Below, one piece after another: positions 31,950-40,227 of a stretch of DNA of 47,893 nt; position 1 is the stretch's first letter, and every line of letters begins with the position of its first letter. The notes under the pieces are model-generated. The model ran no database searches, was not told where the DNA came from, and saw nothing but the letters and a program-made list of their open reading frames with translations. Both the position numbers and the translations under genes were made by a program. The stretch lies in contig NZ_LIVZ01000023.1 of assembly GCF_001905845.1 (NCBI RefSeq), forward strand, positions 1 to 47,893, in the 5' to 3' direction. Origin of the DNA: Streptomyces sp. TSRI0107 (lineage in GTDB: Bacteria; Actinomycetota; Actinomycetes; Streptomycetales; Streptomycetaceae).

Positions 31950-32617
31950 GGCCGCAGCCGCTTGTGGGCGGCGACCGCGAGGGCCACCACGGTCGCGCCG
32001 AGCAGCCAGCCGCCGAGGACGTCCGACGGCCAGTGGACGCCGAGCCACACCCGTGTGAGGCCGACGCCCGCGACGGAGACGACCGCCAGGGTCACCGCCG
32101 TACGCCACAGGACGCGGCCCACGCCGTGGCGGTGCATCAGCCACAGGAGCAGGCCGAGGACCACGGTGGCGGTCATGGCGTGGCCGGAGGGCCACGCGGC
32201 GTAGTGGGCGGAGTCGACGGGGTCGGGCCAGACGGGCCGGGCCCGGTCCACCACGGCCTTCAGGGTCTGCTGCAACCCGGTGGCCAGCGCGACCGTCACC
32301 ACCAGCCACACCGCGGTCCACCACGCTCTGACCCGCCACACCAGCCACACCACGACGACCGAGCACAGGATCCGCATGGTGACCGGATCCCATACCCAGT
32401 CCGTCAGGATCCGGCTGGCCCGGGTGAGGCCGGACTCGTCGACCGCCCAGCGATGGGTGGTGCGGGCGACGTCGCCGTCGAAGGAGAGCAATGGCCCCCA
32501 CTCCGCGGCGACGAGGACGAGCAGCAGCATCGAGCACAGCGCCAGACCGGTACCGGTGCGCACGGCGCGGTCGTGCCGGGGTGGACGGGGCGGGGAGTCG
32601 ACGGAGGGGGAGTGCAT
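31946..32617 (-). CDS. PAP2-superfamily membrane phosphatase
   Basis: A 223-residue integral membrane phosphatase with about six helices. The three catalytic motifs are present: KAVVDRARP (residues 120-128), WPSGHA with His146, and TRVWLGVHWPSD with Arg189, His195 and Asp199. Family members dephosphorylate undecaprenyl pyrophosphate, phosphatidic acid or phosphatidylglycerophosphate on the outer membrane face; the substrate here is open. It is translationally coupled to the zinc-ribbon protein gene by a GTGA overlap and lies 66 bp downstream of the M56 peptidase. Confidence 0.92.
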   Translation of the reverse strand: MHSPSVDSPPRPPRHDRAVRTGTGLALCSMLLLVLVAAEWGPLLSFDGDVARTTHRWAVDESGLTRASRILTDWVWDPVTMRILCSVVVVWLVWRVRAWWTAVWLVVTVALATGLQQTLKAVVDRARPVWPDPVDSAHYAAWPSGHAMTATVVLGLLLWLMHRHGVGRVLWRTAVTLAVVSVAGVGLTRVWLGVHWPSDVLGGWLLGATVVALAVAAHKRLRP

Positions 32618-32683
32618 GGTCCGATCCTCGCCGACGGGTGGGGCGGAAGGTCAAGTACCGGTCAAGTCGGGTTCACCCGGCGG

Positions 32684-33619
32684 CTACCCCAGCGCCCGCA
32701 GCGCGGGCACCAGCGCCACCAGCACCGGCACCACCGGAACCAGTGCCGCGGCGGCGGTCAGCCGCAGCCTGCGGGCCGCGGTGAGCCGGTCCGGGGGAGT
32801 GAGCAGACGGTGCACCCGCTGCGGGACGTACGCGTGCGGCGCCGCGCCGGGCCCGAACACACCCCGGTCCTCGTTGAGTTCCACCAGCGCCAGCGCCGTC
32901 GTCAGCCGGCCGAAGCGCCGGGACGCCATGTCGTCGGCTGCCAGTTCCACCAGCCGGTGCATCTCGTCCCGGAACGCGGCGAACACCGGCACCTGCGGGA
33001 AACCGCCGGCCAGCGCCGCCGAGCAGTGCAGCAGCCAGTCGTGCCGGGCCCGCGCGTGTCCCTGCTCATGGGCGAGTACGGCGTCCAGCTGCCGCCCCTT
33101 GAGTCGGCGCAGCGCAGCGGTGGTGACGACCAGCCGGGGCGTCGTACCCGGCAGCCACCAGGCGTCCACCCGCTCGCCCTCCAGTACGACGAACCGCCCC
33201 TGCCCGGGTTCCTCGCCCGGCAGCAGCGGCGCGCGCAGCAGGAGTTCGCCGCTGCGCAGCCGACGCCGGCGCCGGGCTCGTACGATCTCGCGGACCAGCA
33301 TCGTGGCGGTCCACACCCCGCCCAGGGCGAGCGTCACCGCCGTGGTCGCCGCCCAGGGTCCGGCCGCGCCGAGGGCGTAGGCCTCCACGACCGCGCGCGG
33401 CGCCGAGGCGAACACATGGCCGCGCACCGCCTGCCAGGCGGCCGCCGCGCTGAGCGTCATCGACAGCGCGCAGCACAACAAAACCGCCGCCACCACGCAC
33501 TGCCACACCCAGAGGGCGACCACCGGTTCACGGTCCGGCCAGTCGGCCCGGGCGAGCAGCCGGGGGGCCGCCACGGCGGTCAGCGCGCCGAGCAGCAGCA
33601 GAGCCGCGGGGACCATCAT
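32684..33619 (-). CDS. M56-family (BlaR1-like) integral membrane metallopeptidase
   Basis: A 311-residue membrane zinc peptidase. N-terminal helices at about 5-20, 33-58 and 85-105 precede the catalytic segment LDAVLAHEQGHARARHDWLLH with HEQGH at residues 184-188, then ELAADDMASRRFG with the presumed third zinc ligand. A final hydrophobic helix closes the protein. It lacks a penicillin-binding sensor domain. M56 proteins usually cleave a partner BlaI repressor, but no BlaI gene is adjacent; the upstream neighbour is a DUF5134 membrane protein. ATGATG at 33619/33616 gives two adjacent possible starts. Confidence 0.88.
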   Translation of the reverse strand: MMVPAALLLLGALTAVAAPRLLARADWPDREPVVALWVWQCVVAAVLLCCALSMTLSAAAAWQAVRGHVFASAPRAVVEAYALGAAGPWAATTAVTLALGGVWTATMLVREIVRARRRRRLRSGELLLRAPLLPGEEPGQGRFVVLEGERVDAWWLPGTTPRLVVTTAALRRLKGRQLDAVLAHEQGHARARHDWLLHCSAALAGGFPQVPVFAAFRDEMHRLVELAADDMASRRFGRLTTALALVELNEDRGVFGPGAAPHAYVPQRVHRLLTPPDRLTAARRLRLTAAAALVPVVPVLVALVPALRALG

Positions 33620-33710
33620 GGGGGCAACCCTATGAGCGGGGGCTACTCGGCGGTACGGCGTGCTGCCGTGAAGTGACGCAGACCACGGAACCCGCCCTGC
33701 GGCCCACGCG

Positions 33711-34262
33711 TCACATCGTGAGCAGCATCGCCACCATCGCGATCCCCATCGCCAGCCGGCACGCCCGCGCCAGCTCCGGCCGGTCCCCCCAGCCCGCGCC
33801 CGCCAGGCCCGGGCCCGCCGTCGCGGGGACGGGGATCAGCCGGGCGCCGGTCAGCAGCACGTATCCGGTGAAGTAGAGCAGCAGGGTGCCCGTCACCAGC
33901 GGCACCCCGCCGGAGCCGTCGGCGTGGCCGCCCGCCGGGGCGGCGGACATCACCACCGCCATGTAGACCATGGCGAGGGCGCCGACCAGGTGGTGCAGAT
34001 GGTGCGGGCCGGTCCGCGCCGCCCACAGGGCGCGCAGCGCCGCCGCGCCGAAGACCACCGCGTACCCGGGCCAGGTCCACGACGGCGGGCTGAACACCGC
34101 CGCCGGGACGGCCATCGCGGCCATGCCGAAACCCATCAGCGCCTCGCCGCCCGCGGCTCTGCGCTGCTCCTCCACGTTGCTGCGCATCCGCAGCAGGCAG
34201 TAGACGCCGGTCGCCGCGCACAGCGCGACCAGCGGCCATCCGGACGAAGCCGGTCCGTGCAC
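33711..34262 (-). CDS. DUF5134-family integral membrane protein
   Basis: A 183-residue protein with five or six predicted membrane helices (WPLVALCAATGVYCLL, GFGMAAMAVPAAVF, WPGYAVVFGAAALRAL, HHLVGALAMVYMAVVM, LVTGTLLLYFTGYVLL, CRLAMGIAMVAMLL). The histidine-rich GPHHLHHLVG could bind metal or haem. DUF5134 members have no known function. GTG at 34262 with GGGGAGG upstream is chosen; a longer frame to 34400 is unsupported. It heads the leftward run with the M56 peptidase. Confidence 0.82.
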   Translation of the reverse strand: MHGPASSGWPLVALCAATGVYCLLRMRSNVEEQRRAAGGEALMGFGMAAMAVPAAVFSPPSWTWPGYAVVFGAAALRALWAARTGPHHLHHLVGALAMVYMAVVMSAAPAGGHADGSGGVPLVTGTLLLYFTGYVLLTGARLIPVPATAGPGLAGAGWGDRPELARACRLAMGIAMVAMLLTM

Positions 34263-34399
34263 ACGCGCCTCCCCGTTCGCCGGTCGGTCAAGGGATGCCC
34301 GGGCGGCGCGGTGCGCACGCGAGCGCAAGGGTGTACGCGGGGGGCATCCGGGGGAGCACGGGCGTGTTGCCGCAGGTTGTCGTAGGCGGACCCTCATCA

Positions 34400-34428
34400 T
34401 TTACGAGTAAAACACCTGCTAATATATT
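34400..34428 (+). promoter_or_regulatory. Leaderless promoter with MarR-type palindrome on the -35
   Basis: TTTACGAGTAAA (34400-34411) is a perfect 12-bp palindrome. Its left arm, TTTACG (34400-34405), is placed 17 bp before TATATT (34423-34428), giving good -35 and -10 elements. Only 5 bp separate the -10 from the ATG at 34434, and there is no Shine-Dalgarno, so transcription should start at or beside the A of ATG. The short AT-rich block stands out in this genome. Confidence 0.75.
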
Positions 34429-34433
34429 TCCCC

Positions 34434-36095
34434 ATGAGCAGTGCGCGCCCGGCCCCGACGACCCCCCGCCCCCGACGACTCCCCCTCACCGGCGCCCTGC
34501 GCCTCGGCCGCCCGTCCGACATCTGGTTCAAACCCGCGCTGAGCGTCGTCGTCTCGATCGCGCCGCCCAACCTGACCCTGCTGGCGCTCGGCCGCCTCGA
34601 CCTGGCCATGTACACGATGGCCGGATCGCTGTGCGCGCTCTACGCCCACAACCGCCCGTACGCCGCCCGCGCCCGCGTCCTCGCCTGGGTGGTCCTCGGC
34701 ATGCTCGGCGGCCTCGCGGTCGCGCTGGTCACGGCCTCGCTCACCAGCCACGCGGTCGTGCTCGTCACCGTCGGCGCGCTGCTCGCCGCCGCGCAGAAGG
34801 CACTCTGCGACGCCACCCGCCTCGGACCGCCCGGCAACGTGGTCCTCACCTTCGTCAGCTCCGCCGCCCTGTTCGCCCCGCAGAGCCTCGGCCAGGTCCC
34901 CGGCCATCTCGCGCTGGGCCTCGCCGCGGGCGCCTGGGCCTGGCTCGTGTGCATGGCACCCGGCCTGCCCCGCCCGCACGGCCCGGAGCGCCGCGCCACC
35001 GCTCAGGCGCTGAACGCCGCCGCCGCGTACGCCGAGACCCGCGGCACCGGCCCCGGCCACACCCGGGCCCGTGCGGCCGCCACCGCCGCCGTACTCGCCG
35101 CCCGCCAGGCACTGCTCGCCGGCGGCGCCCGCTCGGCGGCCGCCCGCCCGGCCCTCGCGCACCTCCTGCTGCGCGCCGAGGTCGCCCTCGCGGCCCCCGC
35201 CGACGCGGAGCCGCGGCGGCTGCGCGGCTGGGCCCGTGCGCTGCGCCGCACCGGGCCCGTCCCGCACGACGGCGAGCCGGCCGCCCCCGAGCCGGACGTG
35301 ACCGCGACCGCCGTCGAACGGCTGTGGCACCGGCTGGTGCCGCTCGCCCCCATCGCCGCCCGAACCGCTCTCGGCTGCGCGCTCGCGGGATACGCCTCGC
35401 TCGCCCTAGGCATCGGCCGCCCCTACTGGGCCCTGGTCACCGCCGCCGCCCTCTACCAGGCCAGCCTCGCCCTCACCTGGAGCCGCAGCGTCCAGCGCGT
35501 CGTCGGGAACCTCGCCGGTGTCCTCGTCTTCGCCGCCGTCGCCCCGCTCGCCCACCTCGGCCAGGCCGCCCTCGTGCTGTGCTGCCTCGCCTTCAGCTTC
35601 GGCGCCGAGGCGCTGATCAGCCGCAACTACTGGCTCGGCAGCGTCTGCGTGACCCCGATGGCCCTGCTGATCACCGAGTTCACCGGCTACCAGAACCCCG
35701 GCGACCTCGTCACCGAGCGGATCGTCGACACCGTCGTCGGCGCGCTGGTCGGCCTCGTCGCCGCCGTCGCGGTCACCAACCGCCGCGCGGGCACCCGCCT
35801 CGGGCACGCCCTCGCCGCCGCCGAACGCGCCCGCGAGCGCGCCGCCCGCCTGCTCGCCGAGCCGCACCCCGCCCCCGGCGCCCTGGAGGCCGCCCGCCGC
35901 TCCCTCGCCGCCGCCCTGGTCGAACTGCGCACCACGGCCGACGCCGCCTTCGGCGAATGGTGGCAGCACACCCCGTCCGAGGACCGGGTCGAGGGCGCGG
36001 AACAGGCCGGACACCGTACGCTCGCCGAGACGGTACGCCGCCAGGGACTGCTCCCGGACGGCACGCACGACACCACGGAGGACGTACGGCCATGA
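34434..36095 (+). CDS. FUSC-family integral membrane protein, MarR-linked
   Basis: A 553-residue membrane protein. The N-terminal membrane block covers residues about 30-185, including FKPALSVVVSIAPPNLTLLALGRLDLAMYTMAGSL. A soluble helical linker (about 190-295) is followed by the FUSC_2 block at about 300-445 with GRPYWALVTAAALYQ and SRSVQRVVGNLAGV, and a charged C-terminal domain. Family members are thought to export aromatic or lipophilic acids. It is translationally coupled to the MarR gene (ATGA overlap). Together they look like a self-regulated efflux unit in which a ligand releases MarR from the palindrome in the promoter. Confidence 0.87.
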   Translation: MSSARPAPTTPRPRRLPLTGALRLGRPSDIWFKPALSVVVSIAPPNLTLLALGRLDLAMYTMAGSLCALYAHNRPYAARARVLAWVVLGMLGGLAVALVTASLTSHAVVLVTVGALLAAAQKALCDATRLGPPGNVVLTFVSSAALFAPQSLGQVPGHLALGLAAGAWAWLVCMAPGLPRPHGPERRATAQALNAAAAYAETRGTGPGHTRARAAATAAVLAARQALLAGGARSAAARPALAHLLLRAEVALAAPADAEPRRLRGWARALRRTGPVPHDGEPAAPEPDVTATAVERLWHRLVPLAPIAARTALGCALAGYASLALGIGRPYWALVTAAALYQASLALTWSRSVQRVVGNLAGVLVFAAVAPLAHLGQAALVLCCLAFSFGAEALISRNYWLGSVCVTPMALLITEFTGYQNPGDLVTERIVDTVVGALVGLVAAVAVTNRRAGTRLGHALAAAERARERAARLLAEPHPAPGALEAARRSLAAALVELRTTADAAFGEWWQHTPSEDRVEGAEQAGHRTLAETVRRQGLLPDGTHDTTEDVRP

Positions 36096-36646
36096 GCGCG
36101 ACGAACGGGCGGCCGGGCGCGGCGGACGGCGGCACGGCGGCGCGGACCGACACCGTGGCCGCCGTCGTACGGCAGTGGCGGGCAGTCCATCCCGACCTCG
36201 ACACCGGGCCCATGGAGGTCATCGGCCGGATCAACCGCTGCGCCGCCCTCCTCCAGCAGGCCGAGGACGCCCCGCTGCGCCGCGCCGGGCTCAGCCGCGC
36301 CGAGTTCGACCTGCTCGGCGCGCTGCGCCGCACCGGCCACGAGCTGACCCCCGGCGAAGTGGCCCGGGAGACCTTCTCCTCGGGCGCCGCCGTCACCAAG
36401 CGCCTCAAGCAGCTCACCGAGCGCGGGCTGGTCGAGCGGCGCGGCGATGTCCGCGACCGCCGCGTGGCCCACGTCCGCCTCACCGACGCCGGACGGGAGC
36501 TGGTCGACGGCATCCTGCCCGAGCAGCTGGCCTACGAGACCGCCGTGCTGTCCGTCCTGGGCGCCGCCGAGCAGGGCGAACTCGCCGCACTGCTCGGCGA
36601 TCTGCTCGCCCGGCTCGAGGGCCGGCTGGGCGGCTTGCGGGCCTAG
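36092..36646 (+). CDS. MarR-family transcriptional regulator
   Basis: A 184-residue MarR-type dimeric repressor. The winged helix at about residues 68-125 is LSRAEFDLLGALRRTGHELTPGEVARETFSSGAAVTKRLKQLTERGLVERRGDVRDRRVAHVRLTD, ending in the D-x-R-x-x-x-V wing. ATG at 36092 overlaps the FUSC stop codon. The TAG stop (36644-36646) lies in the CTAG at the left tip of a MITE-like element, so the original C-terminus may have been slightly longer. Confidence 0.92.
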   Translation: MSATNGRPGAADGGTAARTDTVAAVVRQWRAVHPDLDTGPMEVIGRINRCAALLQQAEDAPLRRAGLSRAEFDLLGALRRTGHELTPGEVARETFSSGAAVTKRLKQLTERGLVERRGDVRDRRVAHVRLTDAGRELVDGILPEQLAYETAVLSVLGAAEQGELAALLGDLLARLEGRLGGLRA

Positions 36647-36847
36647 GGGGCGTCTCGCCGATCATGCCGGGCTCGCGGCGCCTGGCACCGCGCCTCGCCG
36701 CGTTGTCGTCGGTCCCCGATTCCCCCAAGCTCTCGGCTCCGCTCGAGCAGGGGGGACCCCCATCGCATCGGCTCCCTCCTCCGCCTTGCGATGCACGGCA
36801 CCAGACGCCGCTCCCTGATCCGGCCTGATCGACGAGACACCCCCTAG
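36643..36847. mobile_element. 205-bp MITE-like element with 28-bp terminal inverted repeats and CTAG ends
   Basis: The left end 36643-36670 and the right end 36820-36847 are inverted repeats matching at 25 of 28 positions, each tipped by CTAG, a target duplicated by many IS5-type elements. Imperfect pairing continues inward for tens of bases (GCGGCGCCTGGCACCG against the complement of the segment near 36796-36810). An internal hairpin-prone block CCCCCAAGCTCTCGGCTCCG...GGGGGG lies near 36723-36755. There is no coding capacity. It overlaps the MarR stop codon and ends 14 bp from the aldo/keto reductase stop. Confidence 0.75.
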
Positions 36848-36860
36848 AGCCCGGACCCGC

Positions 36861-37913
36861 TCAGAGGACGTCGTGGGCGGTGCGCCGGTACGTGGAGCGG
36901 CGGTCGTCGATCTCCGGCCAGCGGTCGCCGTAGATGTTGCGGGTGACACCGGGGTCCCGGACGAAGTCGTGCGGGAAGCCCAGCGGCACGGCGCTCACCT
37001 CGTCGAGCCGGGCCACCGCGTCCGCGTCGAGCCGGACGTCGAGCGCGCCCAGGTTGTCGGCGAGCTGGCTCTCCATGGTCGCCGCGACGATGGGCACCAC
37101 GTTGCCGGGCCGGCCCAGCAGCCAGGCCAGCGCCACCTGCGCCGGACTCCAGCCGCCCTGCTCGGCGATCTCCACGACGGCGGTGACCACGGCCTCCTCG
37201 CGGGCGTCGGCCGCGCCGCCCGACGCGCCGAGCCGGCCCGCGCCGCCCCGCAGGTACTTGCCGGTGAGCTTCCCGGCCGCCAGCGGCGCCCAGGCCAGCA
37301 CCGCCTGGTCGTACGCCCGCGCCTGCGGCAGCAGCTCCCGCTCCGGGGTGCGCTCCAGCAGGTTGTACCGCAGCTGTGAGCCCGCGAACGCCGTCCAGCC
37401 GCGCAGCTCGGCCAGGGTGGAGGCCTGCGCGATCTCCCAGGCCGGCCAGTCGGAGACGCCGAGGTACAGCACCTTCCCGGTCCGTACGAGATCGTCCAGG
37501 GCCCGCATCACCTCCTCGACCGGGGTGAAGTTGTCCCGGGCGTGCACCCACAGCACGTCCAGCCGGTCGGTGCGCAGCCGCCTCAGGCTCGCCTCCACCG
37601 ACTGCACCAGGTTCTTGCGGTGGTTCCCGGCCGCGTTGGGATCACCCTCCCGGATCACGCAGGTGTACTTGCTGGCCAGCACGAACTCGTCGCGCCGCCC
37701 CTCCAGCACCTGGCCGAGAATCGTCTCCGAGGCGCCCCCGGTGTAGATGTTGGCGGTGTCGATGAAGTTGCCGCCGGCGTCCGCGTAGGCGTCGACGAGC
37801 CGCGCGCTGGTGTCCTGGTCGGAGCCGTAGTCGAGGCCGTCACCCATCACCATCGTGCCGAGGCTCAGCTCGCTCACCCGCAGACCGGTCCGGCCGAACA
37901 GTGTGTACCGCAC
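36861..37913 (-). CDS. Aldo/keto reductase
   Basis: A 350-residue NADPH-dependent (beta/alpha)8-barrel oxidoreductase. The catalytic tetrad is visible: Asp52 and Tyr57 in FIDTANIYTGG, Lys82 in LASKYT, His124 in VLWVHARDN. The C-terminal part has PIVAATMESQLADN, similar to the NADP 2'-phosphate region of the YajO/Tas-like bacterial group. The substrate is unknown. GTG at 37913 follows AAGGGGA. Confidence 0.93.
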   Translation of the reverse strand: MRYTLFGRTGLRVSELSLGTMVMGDGLDYGSDQDTSARLVDAYADAGGNFIDTANIYTGGASETILGQVLEGRRDEFVLASKYTCVIREGDPNAAGNHRKNLVQSVEASLRRLRTDRLDVLWVHARDNFTPVEEVMRALDDLVRTGKVLYLGVSDWPAWEIAQASTLAELRGWTAFAGSQLRYNLLERTPERELLPQARAYDQAVLAWAPLAAGKLTGKYLRGGAGRLGASGGAADAREEAVVTAVVEIAEQGGWSPAQVALAWLLGRPGNVVPIVAATMESQLADNLGALDVRLDADAVARLDEVSAVPLGFPHDFVRDPGVTRNIYGDRWPEIDDRRSTYRRTAHDVL

Positions 37914-37989
37914 GTCGATTTCCCCTTCGAGCAGTTCGTGCGGTCGACGCTAGAAGCTGGAGCGCACTCGAACGCAAGCCCCACGGGCC

Positions 37990-38754
37990 TCACTCCTCGT
38001 CGGCCGCCCGGTACACGCCGAACACCGCCCCCTGCGGATCCCGCAGCACCGCGATCCGCGGCCCCTCGGGCACCGAGGTGGGCTCCATGAGCACGGTGCC
38101 GGCCGCCCCGGTCGCCGTCGCCGCGGCGGCGTCGACGTCCTCGACGGCGAAGTACGGCAGCCAGTGCGGCGGCACCTCGTGCGGGAACTTGTCGTCCATC
38201 GTGATCATGCCGCCGAAGTCGGCCCCGCCGACCTGCCACTGCGTGTAGTGCTCCGAGACGCTGACGGTCCAGCCGAAGAGCGTGGCGTAGAAGTCCCTCG
38301 CGCGGGCGGGATCGCGGGTCAGCAGCTCCACCCAGCCGAGCGCGCCGGGCGCGTTGAACACCCCGGCGCCCGGGAAGGTCCGCGGCTGCCACAGCTGGAA
38401 GGCCGCGCCGCCCGGGTCGAGGGCGACCACGAAACGGCCCACGTCGAACACGTCCATCGGGCCGACCAGGACCTTGCCGCCGGTCTCCTGCACCAGCCGG
38501 GCGGTGGCGTCGGCGTCCGACACGGCGAACGACACGTTCCACGCCACCGGCTGCGACTCCTGGTACAGCGGGGCCAGCGCTGCGACCGGCGCGTCCCCGA
38601 GGTGCGCGATCGTGTAGCCGCCCGCCTCCTGACGCGGGTCCGTCTCGGACCGCCAGCCGAACAGGGTGCCGTAGAACCGCTTGGCGGACTCCAGGTCGCT
38701 GGTGCCCAGCTCGGTCCAGCAGGGGCCGCCGGTCACCGGCGCGTTCAGCTTCAT
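37990..38754 (-). CDS. Two-domain VOC (glyoxalase/bleomycin-resistance fold) protein
   Basis: A 254-residue cytoplasmic protein with two VOC modules: residues about 8-125 (PCWTELGTSDLESAKRFYGTLFGW...FQLWQP) and about 135-250 (LGWVELLTRDPARARDFYATLFGW...FGVYR). This tandem form resembles the mycobacterial Rv0577/CFP32 family. VOC metal ligands (Glu near GWVE and a later Glu/His) are only partly present, so activity is uncertain. GGAAGGA precedes the ATG. The aldo/keto reductase gene starts 76 bp downstream on the same strand. Confidence 0.88.
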   Translation of the reverse strand: MKLNAPVTGGPCWTELGTSDLESAKRFYGTLFGWRSETDPRQEAGGYTIAHLGDAPVAALAPLYQESQPVAWNVSFAVSDADATARLVQETGGKVLVGPMDVFDVGRFVVALDPGGAAFQLWQPRTFPGAGVFNAPGALGWVELLTRDPARARDFYATLFGWTVSVSEHYTQWQVGGADFGGMITMDDKFPHEVPPHWLPYFAVEDVDAAAATATGAAGTVLMEPTSVPEGPRIAVLRDPQGAVFGVYRAADEE

Positions 38755-38832
38755 GGCGTTCCTTCCGCAGCACGTCAGGACGTCCCCCGGTCAGCACGCT
38801 AGCCCCGACCCCGCCCGGCGGCCAACGGAACC

Positions 38833-39660
38833 TCAGCCGTTCAGCACGCCCGTGGCGCTGCTGACGGCGACGGTGTCCGAGGCCTTCGGAACCGTCACCT
38901 TCACCGGCTTCCCGAAGTCCGACAGGTCCATGGTCACCGTCACCCGGGTACCGGACATGTTCAAGTCCATGCGCACCCGCACGAGTCGTCCCCGGCCGTC
39001 GACCCACGCGTCCGCGAAGACCGGGAGGTCGCTGCCCAGCATGTCGCGGGCCTGGTCCGTCCTCGCGCGGACGTCGCCGGCCATCCGCAGGGTGAGGGTG
39101 TCGTGGTCGATCGTGCCGCGGTAGTGCGTGGCCCGCACACCCCGCACGGTCTCCTCGCCCTCCTCGGTCGTCCGCCGCATCGCCGATATCTGCCGCAGGA
39201 CGTGCTCGGGGTCGTTGAGCGGTGCCCGCAGCGCGTAGTGGGCCTCCGCCTCGTTGCGGGGCATGACGCCCCAGGCGCCCTCGTCGATCCCCGCGACGCC
39301 GCTGACGTAGATCCTTCCCTCGGCGAAGATCTCGTCGCTGCGGCTGATGGCGCCGCCCGGGAGCCCGACGGTGAGCCGGCCCCGGTCCGCGGCGAAGTCG
39401 AAGTCGCCGGTGAGGGTGAGCCCGTACTCCTCGCCCTCCGCCGCCAGCTCGATCTCCTCGTCGATCCGGACGCTCTCCTCGCCGACGGCCTCGACGGCCG
39501 CACGTACGGCGGAGCCCGGGTCGGGGGAAGCCGACGCGCCCGCGCGCCGGTTCCCGTCCCCGGCATCGGCCGGGGACCCGTCGGCCGAGGAGCCGTCGTT
39601 CGTGGAACAGCCGGCGCACAGCAGCGCGACGGCGGCGGTCAGCAGCAGAGGACGACGCAT
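38833..39660 (-). CDS. Putative lipoprotein, LppX/LprAFG-like
   Basis: A 275-residue exported protein. The signal peptide MRRPLLLTAAVALLCAGCS has a lipobox LCAGC. A disordered Ser/Gly/Ala/Asp-rich stretch (residues about 20-50) leads into a beta-rich domain with TGDFDFAADRGRLTVGLPGG, EIFAEGRIYVSG and RGTIDHDTL, like LppX/LprG half-barrels that carry lipids in mycobacteria. The exact family is inferred from pattern. ATG at 39660 follows CGGAGAA. Confidence 0.78.
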   Translation of the reverse strand: MRRPLLLTAAVALLCAGCSTNDGSSADGSPADAGDGNRRAGASASPDPGSAVRAAVEAVGEESVRIDEEIELAAEGEEYGLTLTGDFDFAADRGRLTVGLPGGAISRSDEIFAEGRIYVSGVAGIDEGAWGVMPRNEAEAHYALRAPLNDPEHVLRQISAMRRTTEEGEETVRGVRATHYRGTIDHDTLTLRMAGDVRARTDQARDMLGSDLPVFADAWVDGRGRLVRVRMDLNMSGTRVTVTMDLSDFGKPVKVTVPKASDTVAVSSATGVLNG

Positions 39661-39764
39661 GGGGGTTCTCCGTAAGTCTCGGTCCGGCCGGGACGAGACT
39701 CCGCGGACAGAGGACTGCGGCACCGCCTCGCGCAGGGATCCTACAAGTCGCCCGCGGACCGGCC

Positions 39765-40157
39765 TCAGATGCCCGGCCGGTACCGCAGGGGATGGTCCGC
39801 CGGGACCTCCACCAGCACGATCGGTGTCCCGTCCGGATCGGCGATCCACATCTCGACCAGCCCCCACGGCTCCCGCACCGGCGGTCGCACGATCTCCACG
39901 TCCCCGGCGCGCAGCTCGTCGTGGGCCGCGTGCACGTCGGCGACCTGGAGCCAGAGCCGGACGGCGGGGGAGGGCGGGGTGTCGGAGCGGCCGGACAGCT
40001 CCAGGAAGCCGCCGCCGAGGAAGTAGACGGTGCCCCGCTCCGGCCCGGTGCCGAACTCCCGGTAGACGGCGAGGCCGAGCCGCTCGCCGTAGAAGGTCCG
40101 CGACCGCTCGGGGTCCGTGGGGCGCAGCAGGATCCGGCTGCCGAGTACATGCACCAT
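39765..40157 (-). CDS. Single-domain VOC family protein
   Basis: A 130-residue VOC protein beginning MVHVLGSRILLRPTDPERSRTFYGERLGL and ending GLVEMWIADPDGTPIVLVEVP. A single domain implies a homodimer with shared metal sites (glutamate in FLELSG and in LVEVP). Substrate unknown. The ribosome binding site is weak; ATG at 40157 gives the usual domain start. It is divergent from the GNAT gene with 70 bp between. Confidence 0.85.
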   Translation of the reverse strand: MVHVLGSRILLRPTDPERSRTFYGERLGLAVYREFGTGPERGTVYFLGGGFLELSGRSDTPPSPAVRLWLQVADVHAAHDELRAGDVEIVRPPVREPWGLVEMWIADPDGTPIVLVEVPADHPLRYRPGI

Positions 40158-40227
40158 GCACGGGAGCGTAGTGGGAGGGATACCCTCATCGGTGCCCGTG
40201 CCGCGCCGAGAATCGGAGACGCCGCCC

